Assembly: GCA_009380005.1 (NCBI GenBank)
Contig: WHSQ01000014.1
Location: 1 to 53,712, forward strand
Source of the DNA: Actinomycetota bacterium
GTDB taxonomy: Bacteria > Actinomycetota > CADDZG01 > WHSQ01
Direction of reading: 5' to 3'
Length of the DNA stretch: 53,712 bases
Each line of letters opens with the position of its first letter. The first letter of the stretch is position 1. Both the position numbers and the translations under genes were made by a program. The notes under the pieces are model-generated. The model was not told the origin of the DNA. It saw only the letters and a list, made by a program, of their open reading frames with translations, and did not search any database. Shown here in pieces: positions 1 to 7,919 of the stretch.

Positions 1-1230
1 GACCTGTCCGACGACGGTACCTACACCAGTCCGATCGAGAACGAGACCGGTCGCTTCTTCACCATGGTAGGGACGTTGATCCAAGGACGGATCAGCGTTT
101 CCGGTGCGGCGGTCAGCGCGGCGAAGGTCGCTCTGGCGATCGCGATCCGGTACGCATCGGAGCGGCGACAGTTCAGTCCCCCGGATAGCTCCGAAGAAGT
201 TCTCTTGCTGGACTTCAGGCAGCACCAGCGACGCTTGTTGCCCGCCCTCGCCACCACCTACGCTCTCCACGCCGCTCAGGAAGAGCTGGTCTCGAACCTG
301 CACGACGCGTTCACGACGGAGAACTATCCAGAGCGCGAGCGGCGGAAACTGGAATCGTTGGCCGCGGGGATCAAGGCGCTCACCACATGGCACGCGACGA
401 GCACGATCCAGACCTGCCGCGAGGCGTGTGGAGGTGCTGGATACCTCTCGATCAACCGGTTGCCCCAGCTCAAGGCCGATACCGACGTCTTCACAACTTT
501 CGAGGGCGACAACACCGTGTTGCTCCAGCTCGTGGCGAAGGGTTTGCTCACGGACTACCGCGACGAGTTCGGGAGCCTGGACACCCTGGGGATGGTCCGT
601 TTCGTCGCCGACCAGGTCGTGGAGCGCGTTGTCGAGCGGACGTCTGCCCGGAAGCTGATCCAGACGCTGATCGATGCCGTCCCGGGGCGGGAGGAAGAGA
701 CGGACATCTTTGAACGCGGGTATCACCTCGAGCTCATCGAGTGGCGGGAGAAGCACATCATGGAAGGCGTCGCCCGCCGTCTGAAGGCGGGGATCGATGC
801 AGGGCGTGACGCGTTCGAGGTCTTCAACGACGCTCAGGACCACGTCCTCTTGGCAGCTCGGTCCCACATCGAGCGGATCGTGCTCGAATCGTTCGTCGCC
901 GCCATAGATCGTTGTGAGGATCCCGATGTGGCGTTCCTGCTCCACAGAGTGTGTGACCTGCACGCGCTGTCCACGATCGAGGCCAACCGCGGCTGGTACC
1001 TCGAGCACGGTCGCCTATCGGCGTCACGGTCGAAGGCGATCATCGCCGGGGTCAACTCCCTGTGCAGCGAGCTTCGACCGCAAGCGGGCATCCTCGTCGA
1101 CGCCTTCGGCATCCCGAACGAGGTCCTCGCAGCACCGATAGCCCTGGGAGAGGAGCAACGGCGCCAGGATGGCAAGGCGCAGACCGCCGGCGCCGAAGGG
1201 ATCCCCGGATTCGCTCCGCCGCCACCGTAG
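1..1230 (+). CDS. Acyl-CoA oxidase/dehydrogenase family protein, 5' end outside window
   Basis: The reading frame is open from base 1, so this is the C-terminal 409 residues of a longer protein; an ATG at 64 is internal. The visible part begins with an acyl-CoA-oxidase-like stretch (DGTY.SPI, then RFFTMVGTLIQGR). The GGAGYLSINRLPQL segment follows near fragment residue 144, then FEGDN with the expected catalytic glutamate near residue 168, and a long helical C-terminal region. This resembles peroxisome-type acyl-CoA oxidases (usually about 650 residues) more than short-chain dehydrogenases, because of the large C-terminal domain. It would oxidise an acyl-CoA to the trans-2-enoyl-CoA with FAD. 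The next gene is convergent. Confidence is high for the superfamily and moderate for oxidase rather than dehydrogenase. Confidence 0.85.
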   Translation, partial: DLSDDGTYTSPIENETGRFFTMVGTLIQGRISVSGAAVSAAKVALAIAIRYASERRQFSPPDSSEEVLLLDFRQHQRRLLPALATTYALHAAQEELVSNLHDAFTTENYPERERRKLESLAAGIKALTTWHATSTIQTCREACGGAGYLSINRLPQLKADTDVFTTFEGDNTVLLQLVAKGLLTDYRDEFGSLDTLGMVRFVADQVVERVVERTSARKLIQTLIDAVPGREEETDIFERGYHLELIEWREKHIMEGVARRLKAGIDAGRDAFEVFNDAQDHVLLAARSHIERIVLESFVAAIDRCEDPDVAFLLHRVCDLHALSTIEANRGWYLEHGRLSASRSKAIIAGVNSLCSELRPQAGILVDAFGIPNEVLAAPIALGEEQRRQDGKAQTAGAEGIPGFAPPPP

Positions 1231-1279
1231 CGACCACAGTTCGCGTGCCGTCGGGAGACCAGGCACCGAAAACCATCAA

Positions 1280-1297
1280 GCACGGTCCGATCCGTGC
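1280..1297 (-). terminator. Possible intrinsic terminator of the 2-hydroxyacid dehydrogenase gene
   Basis: A perfect 6-bp stem (GCACGG / CCGTGC, 6-nt loop) lies between convergent genes. On the minus strand it is followed by a T-enriched stretch (TTGATGGTTTTC). The stem is short, so this is tentative. Confidence 0.4.
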
Positions 1298-1307
1298 GAT
1301 CCCGGAA

Positions 1308-2264
1308 CTACGCCTGGTAGACCCTGATCGGAGCCCCATCCAGGTAGGCCGCGATGTCCTCGACCGCTTGGGTGAAGAAGACTTCGTAGGTCCCCTCGCT
1401 CACGTAGCCGATGTGGGGGGTGAGCACGGTATTGGGCGCCGAACGCAGCGGATGGTCGGCCGGCAAGGGTTCGATCTCGTACACGTCGATGCCGGCCCCC
1501 GCGATCGCGCCGGCCAGCAGGGCCTGGACCAGGGCGGCCTCGTCGACCAGCGGCCCACGTGACGTGTTGATGAGGTAGGCCGTCGGCTTCATCTTCGCCA
1601 GGTCCGCCGCCGAGATGATGCCGCGCGTTCGGTCGCTGAGCCTTAGATGCAAGGTCACCACATCGGCGGCGGCGAGAAGCTCGTCCTTGGAGACCGGCTC
1701 GACGCCTCGGGAACGGGCGTCGTCGGGGTTCAGGTTCTGACTCCATGAGATCACGTTCATGTCGAACGCCTTCCCGAACGATGCGACCCTGCTCCCCTGG
1801 CGGCCCAAGCCGATCACGCCGAGGGTCCTTCCCGACAGCTCGGGACCGATCGTGTGCTGCCAGCCGCCGGCACGGAGGTTCGCATCCTCCGCGCACACCT
1901 TGCGGGTGACCGAAAGGATGAGGGCCCAGGTGAGCTCGGCCGTCGGGCTGGTCGGGATGTCGGTCCCGGAGACGACGATGCCAAGGTCGATGGCGGCAGC
2001 GACGTCGATCGCTGCATTGCCTCGACCGGTGCTGACGATGAGACGCAGGCCAGGAAGCCGCTCGAGCAGGTCTCGTGGGAACGGCGTGCGCTCGCGCATC
2101 GCCATGACGATCTCCGCGTCCGCCAGCCGACTCGCCAGTTGATCGGGGTCGGGGATGTGTTCGTGGATCACATCCAGTTCGACGCGGCCCGCAAGCTCGT
2201 TCCAGGGGCCGAAACGCCGAGCCGCATCCTGGTAGTCGTCGAGGACGGCGACGCGAGGAGTCAT
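1308..2264 (-). CDS. D-2-hydroxyacid dehydrogenase family protein
   Basis: A 318-residue protein of the NAD-dependent D-isomer 2-hydroxyacid dehydrogenase family, which interconverts 2-oxo and D-2-hydroxy acids in the cytoplasm. The Rossmann motif GLGRQG is at residues 152-157. The expected active-site residues are visible: Arg236 (NTSRG), Glu265 (YEIEP) and His284 (TPHIGY). The ATG at 2264 was chosen because it gives the usual MTPRVAVLDDYQ beginning; an in-frame ATG at 2306 would add 14 unlikely residues. It follows the antiporter gene on the same strand after 84 nt and ends convergently with the acyl-CoA oxidase gene. The substrate cannot be told from sequence; phosphoglycerate, glyoxylate/hydroxypyruvate or a branched 2-oxo acid are all possible. 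Confidence 0.88.
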   Translation of the reverse strand: MTPRVAVLDDYQDAARRFGPWNELAGRVELDVIHEHIPDPDQLASRLADAEIVMAMRERTPFPRDLLERLPGLRLIVSTGRGNAAIDVAAAIDLGIVVSGTDIPTSPTAELTWALILSVTRKVCAEDANLRAGGWQHTIGPELSGRTLGVIGLGRQGSRVASFGKAFDMNVISWSQNLNPDDARSRGVEPVSKDELLAAADVVTLHLRLSDRTRGIISAADLAKMKPTAYLINTSRGPLVDEAALVQALLAGAIAGAGIDVYEIEPLPADHPLRSAPNTVLTPHIGYVSEGTYEVFFTQAVEDIAAYLDGAPIRVYQA

Positions 2265-2348
2265 GCCGGCATCTTCGCATCGCCGCCCCTCCGCCGAGTG
2301 CAACATCGGTAGCGCCGGGCGCTCGAAATGTTGTAGTCGGCCGGGAGA

Positions 2349-3530
2349 TCATGAGGCCACGACGTCCTTGGCGACACGACGCCGGGCTATGACGTCGCCG
2401 ATCGGGTCGGCCCAGCGGGCCAGTACGGGCCCTGCTATGGCGAGAACGAACACGTAGCTCACCGCCAACGCCTCGAAACGCGCCGCGACGCCGGCCGCGG
2501 TGGCGAACCCCGCTATGGCGATGGAGAACTCGCCCCGCGCCGCAAGGATCGTTCCTGCCCTAGTGCGCCCACGGATGCCGACACCCGCTCGAGCCGCGCC
2601 GATCCATCCGGTCGCGAACTTCGATCCGAACGTGATCACCCCGAGCGCGAGAGCGGGGACCAGGACGGGCGGGATCGAGGAAGGATCGAGGCTGAGCCCA
2701 ACGAAAGCGAAGAAGATCGCGGCGAAGAGGTCCCGCAAGGGCGCGAGCAAGCCTTGGGCAGCCTCGGCCGCCGGGCCCGACAGCACTATGCCGAGCAACA
2801 GCGCGACGACTGCGGCGGAGATACCGAACACCTCGGCCGCTCCCGCGACCAGGATCGTCAGACCCAAGATCGTGAGTAGCAGCGACTCGTCGGAACGGCT
2901 GAATATCAAGCGGCTCAATCCAACCTCGATCCTCGTCGCGGCGCCCAGGACCACGACCACGATCACGACGCCGATCAGCGCCGGCAACAGGCTGCCGATC
3001 GATCCTTCTCCCACGAGGAGTGCTCCGGCGACCGGGAGGTACACCGCCATGGCAAGGTCCTCGATGACCAGTGTGGCCAGGACGACGGGCGTTTCCCGGT
3101 TGCTCGTCCACCCTTGATCGGACAGGACCTTCGCGACGATGCCCGACGACGAGACGTAAGTCACCCCTCCGAGTACGACCGCCGGGACCACCCCCCACCC
3201 CAAGATCATCCCGGCGCCGAACCCCGGCGTGAAGTTCAGGATGAGGTCTATGACCGCCGTGTGCCCGTTCGTTCTCAGCGTCGAGACGAGCTCCGAAGCC
3301 GTGTACTGGAGCCCGAGCATGAACAGCAGGAGGATCAGGCCGATCTCGGCCCCAACCTCGATGAACTCGTCGGTGGTGACCAGGGGCACGAGGCCTCCCT
3401 GGCCGAACGCGAGTCCTGCCGTCAAGTACAAGGGGATCGTCGGCATGCCCAATCGCGCCGCGAGCCGCGATAACACCGCAAGTCCGACGAGGACCGCTCC
3501 TAGCTCGACCAGTAGTCCCGGATGCTCCAC
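2349..3530 (-). CDS. CPA2-type cation:proton antiporter
   Basis: A 393-residue integral membrane protein with about 12 hydrophobic segments and no cytosolic RCK domain of its own. It matches the Kef/CPA2 exchanger family, including a conserved acidic site in a helix (TLVIEDLAMAVYLP) and a unwound-helix-like GVTYVSSSGIVAKVL stretch. It is expected to exchange K+ or Na+ for H+ across the cytoplasmic membrane. The start is GTG at 3530, three bases after the stop of the TrkA-C gene, so the two genes form an operon. The pairing is like KhtT-KhtU of Bacillus, in which a separate TrkA-C subunit gates the exchanger. Ion specificity is not readable. Confidence 0.88.
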   Translation of the reverse strand: MEHPGLLVELGAVLVGLAVLSRLAARLGMPTIPLYLTAGLAFGQGGLVPLVTTDEFIEVGAEIGLILLLFMLGLQYTASELVSTLRTNGHTAVIDLILNFTPGFGAGMILGWGVVPAVVLGGVTYVSSSGIVAKVLSDQGWTSNRETPVVLATLVIEDLAMAVYLPVAGALLVGEGSIGSLLPALIGVVIVVVVLGAATRIEVGLSRLIFSRSDESLLLTILGLTILVAGAAEVFGISAAVVALLLGIVLSGPAAEAAQGLLAPLRDLFAAIFFAFVGLSLDPSSIPPVLVPALALGVITFGSKFATGWIGAARAGVGIRGRTRAGTILAARGEFSIAIAGFATAAGVAARFEALAVSYVFVLAIAGPVLARWADPIGDVIARRRVAKDVVAS

Positions 3531-3533
3531 CTA

Positions 3534-4019
3534 TCAACCGGCTCGTAGGAGCTCAACGACCTCTTCGATCCCACGCGCGGTCCCAACCACCACTAGATAG
3601 TCGCCGCTCTGGAGGAGGTCTTGAGGGCCGGGGGCCGGGACGGCATCGTCACCCCTCACGATCGCGACCACCGAGACGCCCGTGCGGGTGCGGATCCGAG
3701 CATCGCCGATGGTGCGACCGGCATAGACCGAGTTCTCTTGGATCGGAAGCCAGTCGATTGCGAGGCCTTCTATCTGCTGCTGCAGCTCCGCGAGCTCCTC
3801 CGCCACCCGCGTCGCGCCGAGCAGCTCGGCAAGCGTTCGCGCATCGTCCTGCGAGAGCCCCAGCACCCGCTGGAACTCGTCTGGATCATCGCTTCGTGAG
3901 ACGTAGATCTCTCGAAGGCCCGAACGGTGGGAGACGACGCCGATGCGCTTGCCCTCCGACGTCTCGAACTCGTAACGGATCCCGACGCCCGGCAACTTGA
4001 CCTCGTGTATATCGCTCAT
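3534..4019 (-). CDS. TrkA-C domain regulatory subunit of the cation:proton antiporter
   Basis: A 161-residue soluble protein. The N-terminal half (MSDIHEVKLPGVGIRYEFET, then a small beta-rich region) resembles KhtT-like regulators. Residues from about 75 to 155 form a TrkA-C (RCK-C) ligand-binding domain, ending in a GDYLVVVGT strand. The ATG is preceded by GGGAGG at a good distance. It is immediately upstream of the antiporter gene. By analogy with KhtT-KhtU and CpaA-type systems it should bind a small ligand, possibly a cyclic dinucleotide, and control exchanger activity. The ligand is inference; the domain call is firm. Confidence 0.85.
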   Translation of the reverse strand: MSDIHEVKLPGVGIRYEFETSEGKRIGVVSHRSGLREIYVSRSDDPDEFQRVLGLSQDDARTLAELLGATRVAEELAELQQQIEGLAIDWLPIQENSVYAGRTIGDARIRTRTGVSVVAIVRGDDAVPAPGPQDLLQSGDYLVVVGTARGIEEVVELLRAG

Positions 4020-4180
4020 TGGACGTTCCTCCCTGCAGGCTCGGGATCCGCCGTCGCGGATCGGAGGCTACCGGTCAACCGTCGATGTGTGGGCCCGCGC
4101 CCGGCCCGGCTCTCGAGCGCTCGAAGATCGCCACGACGCGCGGACGCCCCATCGATGGGGTCGTCCCCCGCGGATCCTTC

Positions 4181-4981
4181 CTAATCCGTATCCGCCCGGC
4201 CGGCTCTGGCGTCTATCTCTTTCCACAGCCGCGTCCCTATGGGGCTCTCCGCTTCTTCCGCCAGATGCCCGATGAGCCCGGCCGTCCGCGCCAGGAGGGC
4301 GAAGCCGCGCGTGAGCGCGGGCGGGAATCCAAGATCGAGCAAGGCGGCTCCCGCTACGCCGGCGCCGTTGACCGGCAGCGTCTTACCTGTCGCCGAGCCG
4401 AAGGCGACGGCGACCTGTTCCAGGAGTCTCAGATGGGGGCCCAACAGGTCGTTCTCGGCCGCGAGTTGGTACATCCGCGGGGTGCGGGGGTCGGATTCGG
4501 TGTGGATGGGATGGCCGAGGCCCGGGACCCTCTTGCCGGCATCGAGCTGTTGTTTCACGGCCCCGCCGGCAGCCGCTACGAGCGACGCATCATCGACCCC
4601 GCCGTCGGGAAGATGCGTGATGATGTCGTGCAGGAACCGAGCCGTGTCTTCTACCGGCCCCAGGAACACGCTGCCGGCTCCCAACAGACCTGCGGCTATC
4701 GCCCCCTGCAGCGACTCCGGCGCGCCGGTATAGGTGAATCGCGCGGCGAGCGCGGTAGGCGTAAGCCCATGATCCGCCAACGACGTGAGCACGGCGTCGA
4801 ACAAGAGCGCCTCTTCGTCCGAGGGAACACGTCCGGACGCCAGCAGGAAGGCTGCCTCCGAGAACGACAACTTACCCATGACATCGTCGGCGAGGTTCCG
4901 CCCCCGCACCGTTATCGACGTCGAGGTCGCTCCACCCACGGATGTGCGGAGCCAGCCACCTTCGCTCTGCCGATCAACCAT
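4181..4981 (-). CDS. Citryl-CoA lyase / citrate-synthase-fold protein
   Basis: A 266-residue short member of the citrate synthase superfamily, the size seen for citryl-CoA lyase rather than full citrate synthase (about 380-430). The diagnostic block RVPGLGHPIH followed by DPR lies at residues 151-166, with His157 and His160. A LIGHLAEE segment near the C terminus is also typical. Family members cleave 3-hydroxy-3-methyl/carboxy acyl-CoA thioesters such as citryl-CoA to an oxo acid and acetyl-CoA. The start ATG (4981) overlaps the stop of the CoA ligase gene by 8 nt, so the two are translationally coupled. It is the last gene of a four-gene operon beginning with a ring-cleaving dioxygenase. 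The physiological substrate may be a ring-cleavage product rather than citryl-CoA; this is inference. Confidence 0.82.
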   Translation of the reverse strand: MVDRQSEGGWLRTSVGGATSTSITVRGRNLADDVMGKLSFSEAAFLLASGRVPSDEEALLFDAVLTSLADHGLTPTALAARFTYTGAPESLQGAIAAGLLGAGSVFLGPVEDTARFLHDIITHLPDGGVDDASLVAAAGGAVKQQLDAGKRVPGLGHPIHTESDPRTPRMYQLAAENDLLGPHLRLLEQVAVAFGSATGKTLPVNGAGVAGAALLDLGFPPALTRGFALLARTAGLIGHLAEEAESPIGTRLWKEIDARAGRADTD

Positions 4982-6512
4982 GCGCTTCTCCCCCACTCGA
5001 CGCCCTGGTATCCAGATCTTCCTCCGCATCGTTGCGATCCCGCGCGAGTTGTGGCTTCGAGATCCGACCGGTCGGGGTATGCGGAAGCTCGTCGACCAGC
5101 TCGAAGTAACGCGGCACCTTGAACGGGGCGAGTCGCTCCGCCACGAAGTCTCTGAGTTCCACCATCTCAACCGCGTGTCCGGTCGCCAGCACGACGAACG
5201 CTTTCACGTCTTCCTCGGACAGTTCGGAAGGCACCCCGATCACGGCCGCCTCAGCTACGGCCGGGTGCACTTCCAGGGCAACCTCCACCTCCAGAGGTGA
5301 GAGATTCTCACCTCTTCGTCGTATCAGTTCCTTCTTGCGACCGACGAACGTGAACGTTTCGTCATCGTTGACCGTGACCAGGTCGCCCGTACGTAACCAC
5401 CCGTCGGCCAACACCCGCTCTGTCTCCTCCGGCATGTCGTAGTAGCCGAGCATGAGGGCCGGGTTCTTCAGCTGGAGCTCACCCGTTTCCCCAACCTCGA
5501 CCTCGCGCTCGCCATCCATCACGCGCCCGAAGCCGACTTCGCCCATGGTGGGATGTTGACGCAGGCTGCCGAGCGTGCCGTAGGGGCGGGTGCCCTTCCT
5601 CCATATCAAGCCGTAAGGACTCTCCGAGAGCGCGTAGCCGCAGATGAGCTGGAGATCGAAGCGCCGCTCGATCTCCAGCTGCCGTTCCCTCGGCGGCGTG
5701 GGTCCCGTGTAGCAGAGCCTCAGCGGGTTGTCGGTATCGTCTTCGCTTTCCGGCTGGCGCATCAGGATCTCCAACATCGCACCGATCGCGTTGAACTCGG
5801 TAGCACCGTACCGACGGGCCGAGTCCAGGAATCCGCTTCCCGAGAATCTGGATAGGAGCACGAGTCCGGCCCCAGCGGCGACGGAACCCAGGGTCGAATA
5901 CGCGGGAGCGTTGATGTGGAAGAGAGGAAGAGACGTCATGAGGCGGTCTTCCTCCGTGAGCCCCATCCAGAAAGGGAAGCCTTCTCCGGCCATCGCGTAG
6001 GCACGCTGCGTCTGCATCACGAGCTTGGAGCGGCCCGTCGTCCCCGACGTGGGGATCATCACGGAAACGTCGTCCGGCCGCGCTCCGATCGGAGGTGGCT
6101 CGCCCGAGGACGCCGTCAGCTCGTCCACCATGATCACGGTCGAGCCCGCGCCGGTCTCAGCGATGCTCTTCTCCACGACCTCTCGAAGCTCTGTATCCGT
6201 CACCGCCAGGCGGGGACGCACCTGCGCAAGGAGACCCTCAAGTTCCGATGGGCTGCTCGCCGGATTGACCGGGACGAAGATCGCACCGAGCCGCATCACC
6301 GCGAGCCACGTGAACAGGTAATCGGCAGAGTTGCGCGTCGTCGCGAAGACCATCGATTGATGCTCGATCCCGATCTGTGCAAGAGCGTCGGCTATCGACC
6401 CGATGCGACGATGAGCCTCTCCATACGTGTAGGTGTCATCCTCGTAGCTCAACCATCGCCTATCGCTCCGGCGCTCGAGCGTCCGTTCGAAGAGCTCCGG
6501 GATCGTCAGCAA
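4974..6512 (-). CDS. AMP-forming acyl-CoA synthetase (crotonobetaine/carnitine-CoA-ligase-like)
   Basis: A 512-residue ANL-superfamily ligase. The AMP-binding P-loop (IPTSGTTGRSKLVM) is near residue 150. The A8 hinge FVGRKKELIRRRGENLSP and a C-terminal TPTGRISKPQL motif are present. The A10 motif has Arg after the Gly and a Lys three residues later, a variant also seen in related CoA ligases. It would activate a carboxylic acid with ATP and CoA in the cytoplasm. The start is TTG at 6512, six bases after the HxlR stop; no ATG or GTG gives a complete N terminus. Its stop overlaps the start of the citryl-CoA-lyase-like gene. The operon context suggests an acid derived from aromatic ring cleavage, but the substrate is not readable. 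Confidence 0.87.
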   Translation of the reverse strand: MLTIPELFERTLERRSDRRWLSYEDDTYTYGEAHRRIGSIADALAQIGIEHQSMVFATTRNSADYLFTWLAVMRLGAIFVPVNPASSPSELEGLLAQVRPRLAVTDTELREVVEKSIAETGAGSTVIMVDELTASSGEPPPIGARPDDVSVMIPTSGTTGRSKLVMQTQRAYAMAGEGFPFWMGLTEEDRLMTSLPLFHINAPAYSTLGSVAAGAGLVLLSRFSGSGFLDSARRYGATEFNAIGAMLEILMRQPESEDDTDNPLRLCYTGPTPPRERQLEIERRFDLQLICGYALSESPYGLIWRKGTRPYGTLGSLRQHPTMGEVGFGRVMDGEREVEVGETGELQLKNPALMLGYYDMPEETERVLADGWLRTGDLVTVNDDETFTFVGRKKELIRRRGENLSPLEVEVALEVHPAVAEAAVIGVPSELSEEDVKAFVVLATGHAVEMVELRDFVAERLAPFKVPRYFELVDELPHTPTGRISKPQLARDRNDAEEDLDTRASSGGEAHG

Positions 6513-6518
6513 GATCGG

Positions 6519-6887
6519 TCAAGCGATGCGTGAAGCATCCGACTCGTCGGTTACGGCTTCAGAGGGGGCGACCCAATCGTGGGCCCACTGTTCGACCGCG
6601 CCGATCGCGGCCTCGAGATCGCGTCCCTTGGCGGTCAGCTCGTAGCCGACGGTGACGGGCTTCGCAGGTTCGACCTTCCTAACGACCAGCGCCTCCGCTT
6701 CCAGCTCCTTGAGCCGCAGACTCAGCGAACGGTCCGAGATGTCGGGCACTCGGGCGGATATCTCGGAGAACCGCAACGGCCGGTCCAGCAGAGCTCGGAG
6801 TATCGTTCCGCTCCACCGCTTGCCGACGAGCTCGATAGCTTTCTGGAAGTGGGGACAGAAATCGCGGTCCGGGGAATGCACGTTCAT
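6519..6887 (-). CDS. HxlR-family transcriptional regulator, YodB/CatR-like
   Basis: A 122-residue winged-helix protein of the HxlR family. Its N-terminal region, FCPHFQKAIELVGKRWSG, closely resembles the redox regulators YodB and CatR of Bacillus, which repress quinone-detoxification genes. Cys11 falls at the position of the YodB sensor Cys6 and is the only cysteine in the protein. A YodB-style intersubunit disulfide with a C-terminal cysteine is therefore impossible, and S-alkylation or a mixed thiol at Cys11 is the likely signal. It overlaps the upstream dioxygenase gene by 4 nt (ATGA) and is followed by the CoA ligase gene, so it probably autoregulates the whole operon from the box at 7847-7866. 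Confidence 0.88.
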   Translation of the reverse strand: MNVHSPDRDFCPHFQKAIELVGKRWSGTILRALLDRPLRFSEISARVPDISDRSLSLRLKELEAEALVVRKVEPAKPVTVGYELTAKGRDLEAAIGAVEQWAHDWVAPSEAVTDESDASRIA

Positions 6888-7801
6888 CTACCCAACTCAC
6901 TCATGCTCGGCAGCGGGGTCAGCTGCTTCTCCAGCTCCGCGCGCAGATACTTGTAGTTCGGCGGCAGGGCGAGGTCCTCGCCGAGCTTGTCGGGTGCCTC
7001 GTCGACGGAGAAGCCGGGTCCCTTAGTGGCGATCTCGAACAGTACGCCCGACGGCTCGCGGAAATAGATCGACTTGAAGTAGAACCGGTTGATAACCGGG
7101 GTCACGTTCGCCCCCGCCGCAGCGACACGGTCACGCCACCGCTGGTGCTCGTCCATCGAGCATGCCCACGCGACGTGATGGACGGTGCCTGCGCCTTCGA
7201 CACCCCGGCCCGGGGCTCCGTCGTAGACGAAATGCGAACCACGGCTCTCGCCCCGAACGGTCCACGACGAATCGGAGTCGCGCTCGAACCCGAGCGTCGA
7301 CTCCAGGAGATCCCTGCTGCGCTCGACGTCGTTGGTGTACACACGCACACCATCGAACCCCAGAAGGGCGTGCTCGTCCGGGACTTCGGGGTGCCGAGCC
7401 TTCAACGGCTCGTCGGCGGTCTCCACGACCGCGATCTCCAGGGCGAGCCCCTCGGGATCTTCGAACCGGAGCCGGCCGGCCTCGCGCGTCGAATCGAAGC
7501 CGTGTTCCTTCAGGCGTTGCTCCCAGAAGTCGAGCGAGGCGTCGGATGCCACCCGCCAGGTGATCAGGTGGATCATCCCGGCCCCCGCGACGCCCCTTTC
7601 CGCGCCGGGGTACTCGAAGAAGGTGATGTCAGAGCCGGCCCCGCCCTTTTCGTCGGCGTAGAACAGGTGGTAGATCGTCGGGACGTCCTGATTGACCGAC
7701 TTCTTCACCAGCCGCAACCCGAGGGTTCCGGCGTAGAAACGGACGTTAGCCGGGGCATCGCCGGTGATGCAGGTGATGTGGTGGATGCCGTCGAGCTTCA
7801 T
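6884..7801 (-). CDS. VOC-family ring-cleaving dioxygenase (MhqO-like)
   Basis: A 305-residue protein with two vicinal-oxygen-chelate domains. The metal-binding pattern is visible: His8 (GIHHITCITGD), a second His/Glu set in the first half, HHVAWA in the second half, and a late glutamate in EPSGVLFEIAT. Homologues such as MhqO/YkcA and LinE-type enzymes cleave hydroquinones or catechols with Fe(II), and they are often under quinone-responsive regulators. The ATG is preceded by GGGGAGG. It is the first gene of an operon with the HxlR regulator, the CoA ligase and the lyase-like enzyme. Extradiol-type ring cleavage is inferred from family; the natural substrate is unknown. Confidence 0.87.
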   Translation of the reverse strand: MKLDGIHHITCITGDAPANVRFYAGTLGLRLVKKSVNQDVPTIYHLFYADEKGGAGSDITFFEYPGAERGVAGAGMIHLITWRVASDASLDFWEQRLKEHGFDSTREAGRLRFEDPEGLALEIAVVETADEPLKARHPEVPDEHALLGFDGVRVYTNDVERSRDLLESTLGFERDSDSSWTVRGESRGSHFVYDGAPGRGVEGAGTVHHVAWACSMDEHQRWRDRVAAAGANVTPVINRFYFKSIYFREPSGVLFEIATKGPGFSVDEAPDKLGEDLALPPNYKYLRAELEKQLTPLPSMSELGR

Positions 7802-7846
7802 GATCCCTCCCCGGTCGAGCCGTCCGTAGATCCGTACAACCTCACT

Positions 7847-7866
7847 AACCTCTTGTAAGTAACTAT
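7847..7866. promoter_or_regulatory. Candidate HxlR (YodB/CatR-like) operator
   Basis: The AT-rich stretch AACCTCTTGTAAGTAACTAT sits in the 118-nt divergent intergenic region, 46 to 65 nt upstream of the dioxygenase start and 53 nt before the start of the mycothiol-type gene. Its core, TTGTAAGTAACTAT, resembles YodB/CatR boxes of Bacillus as I remember them; that comparison was not checked against a source. It is a clear low-GC island in GC-rich DNA. Confidence 0.5.
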
Positions 7867-7919
7867 AGCGAGTGGAAGACTATTCCCGACAGCAGGCTGT
7901 AGGGCTAGGAGGAGGGCAA

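Noticed and set aside
4019-5122. Long plus-strand frame (367 codons) opposite the citryl-CoA-lyase-like gene.
   Set aside because: It is the antisense shadow of a gene with clear family motifs and good start site.
4974-6512. Loss of the catalytic A10 lysine in the CoA ligase (TPTGRISK).
   Set aside because: Related carnitine/long-chain CoA ligases also have Arg after the Gly with a Lys three residues later, so inactivity is not indicated.
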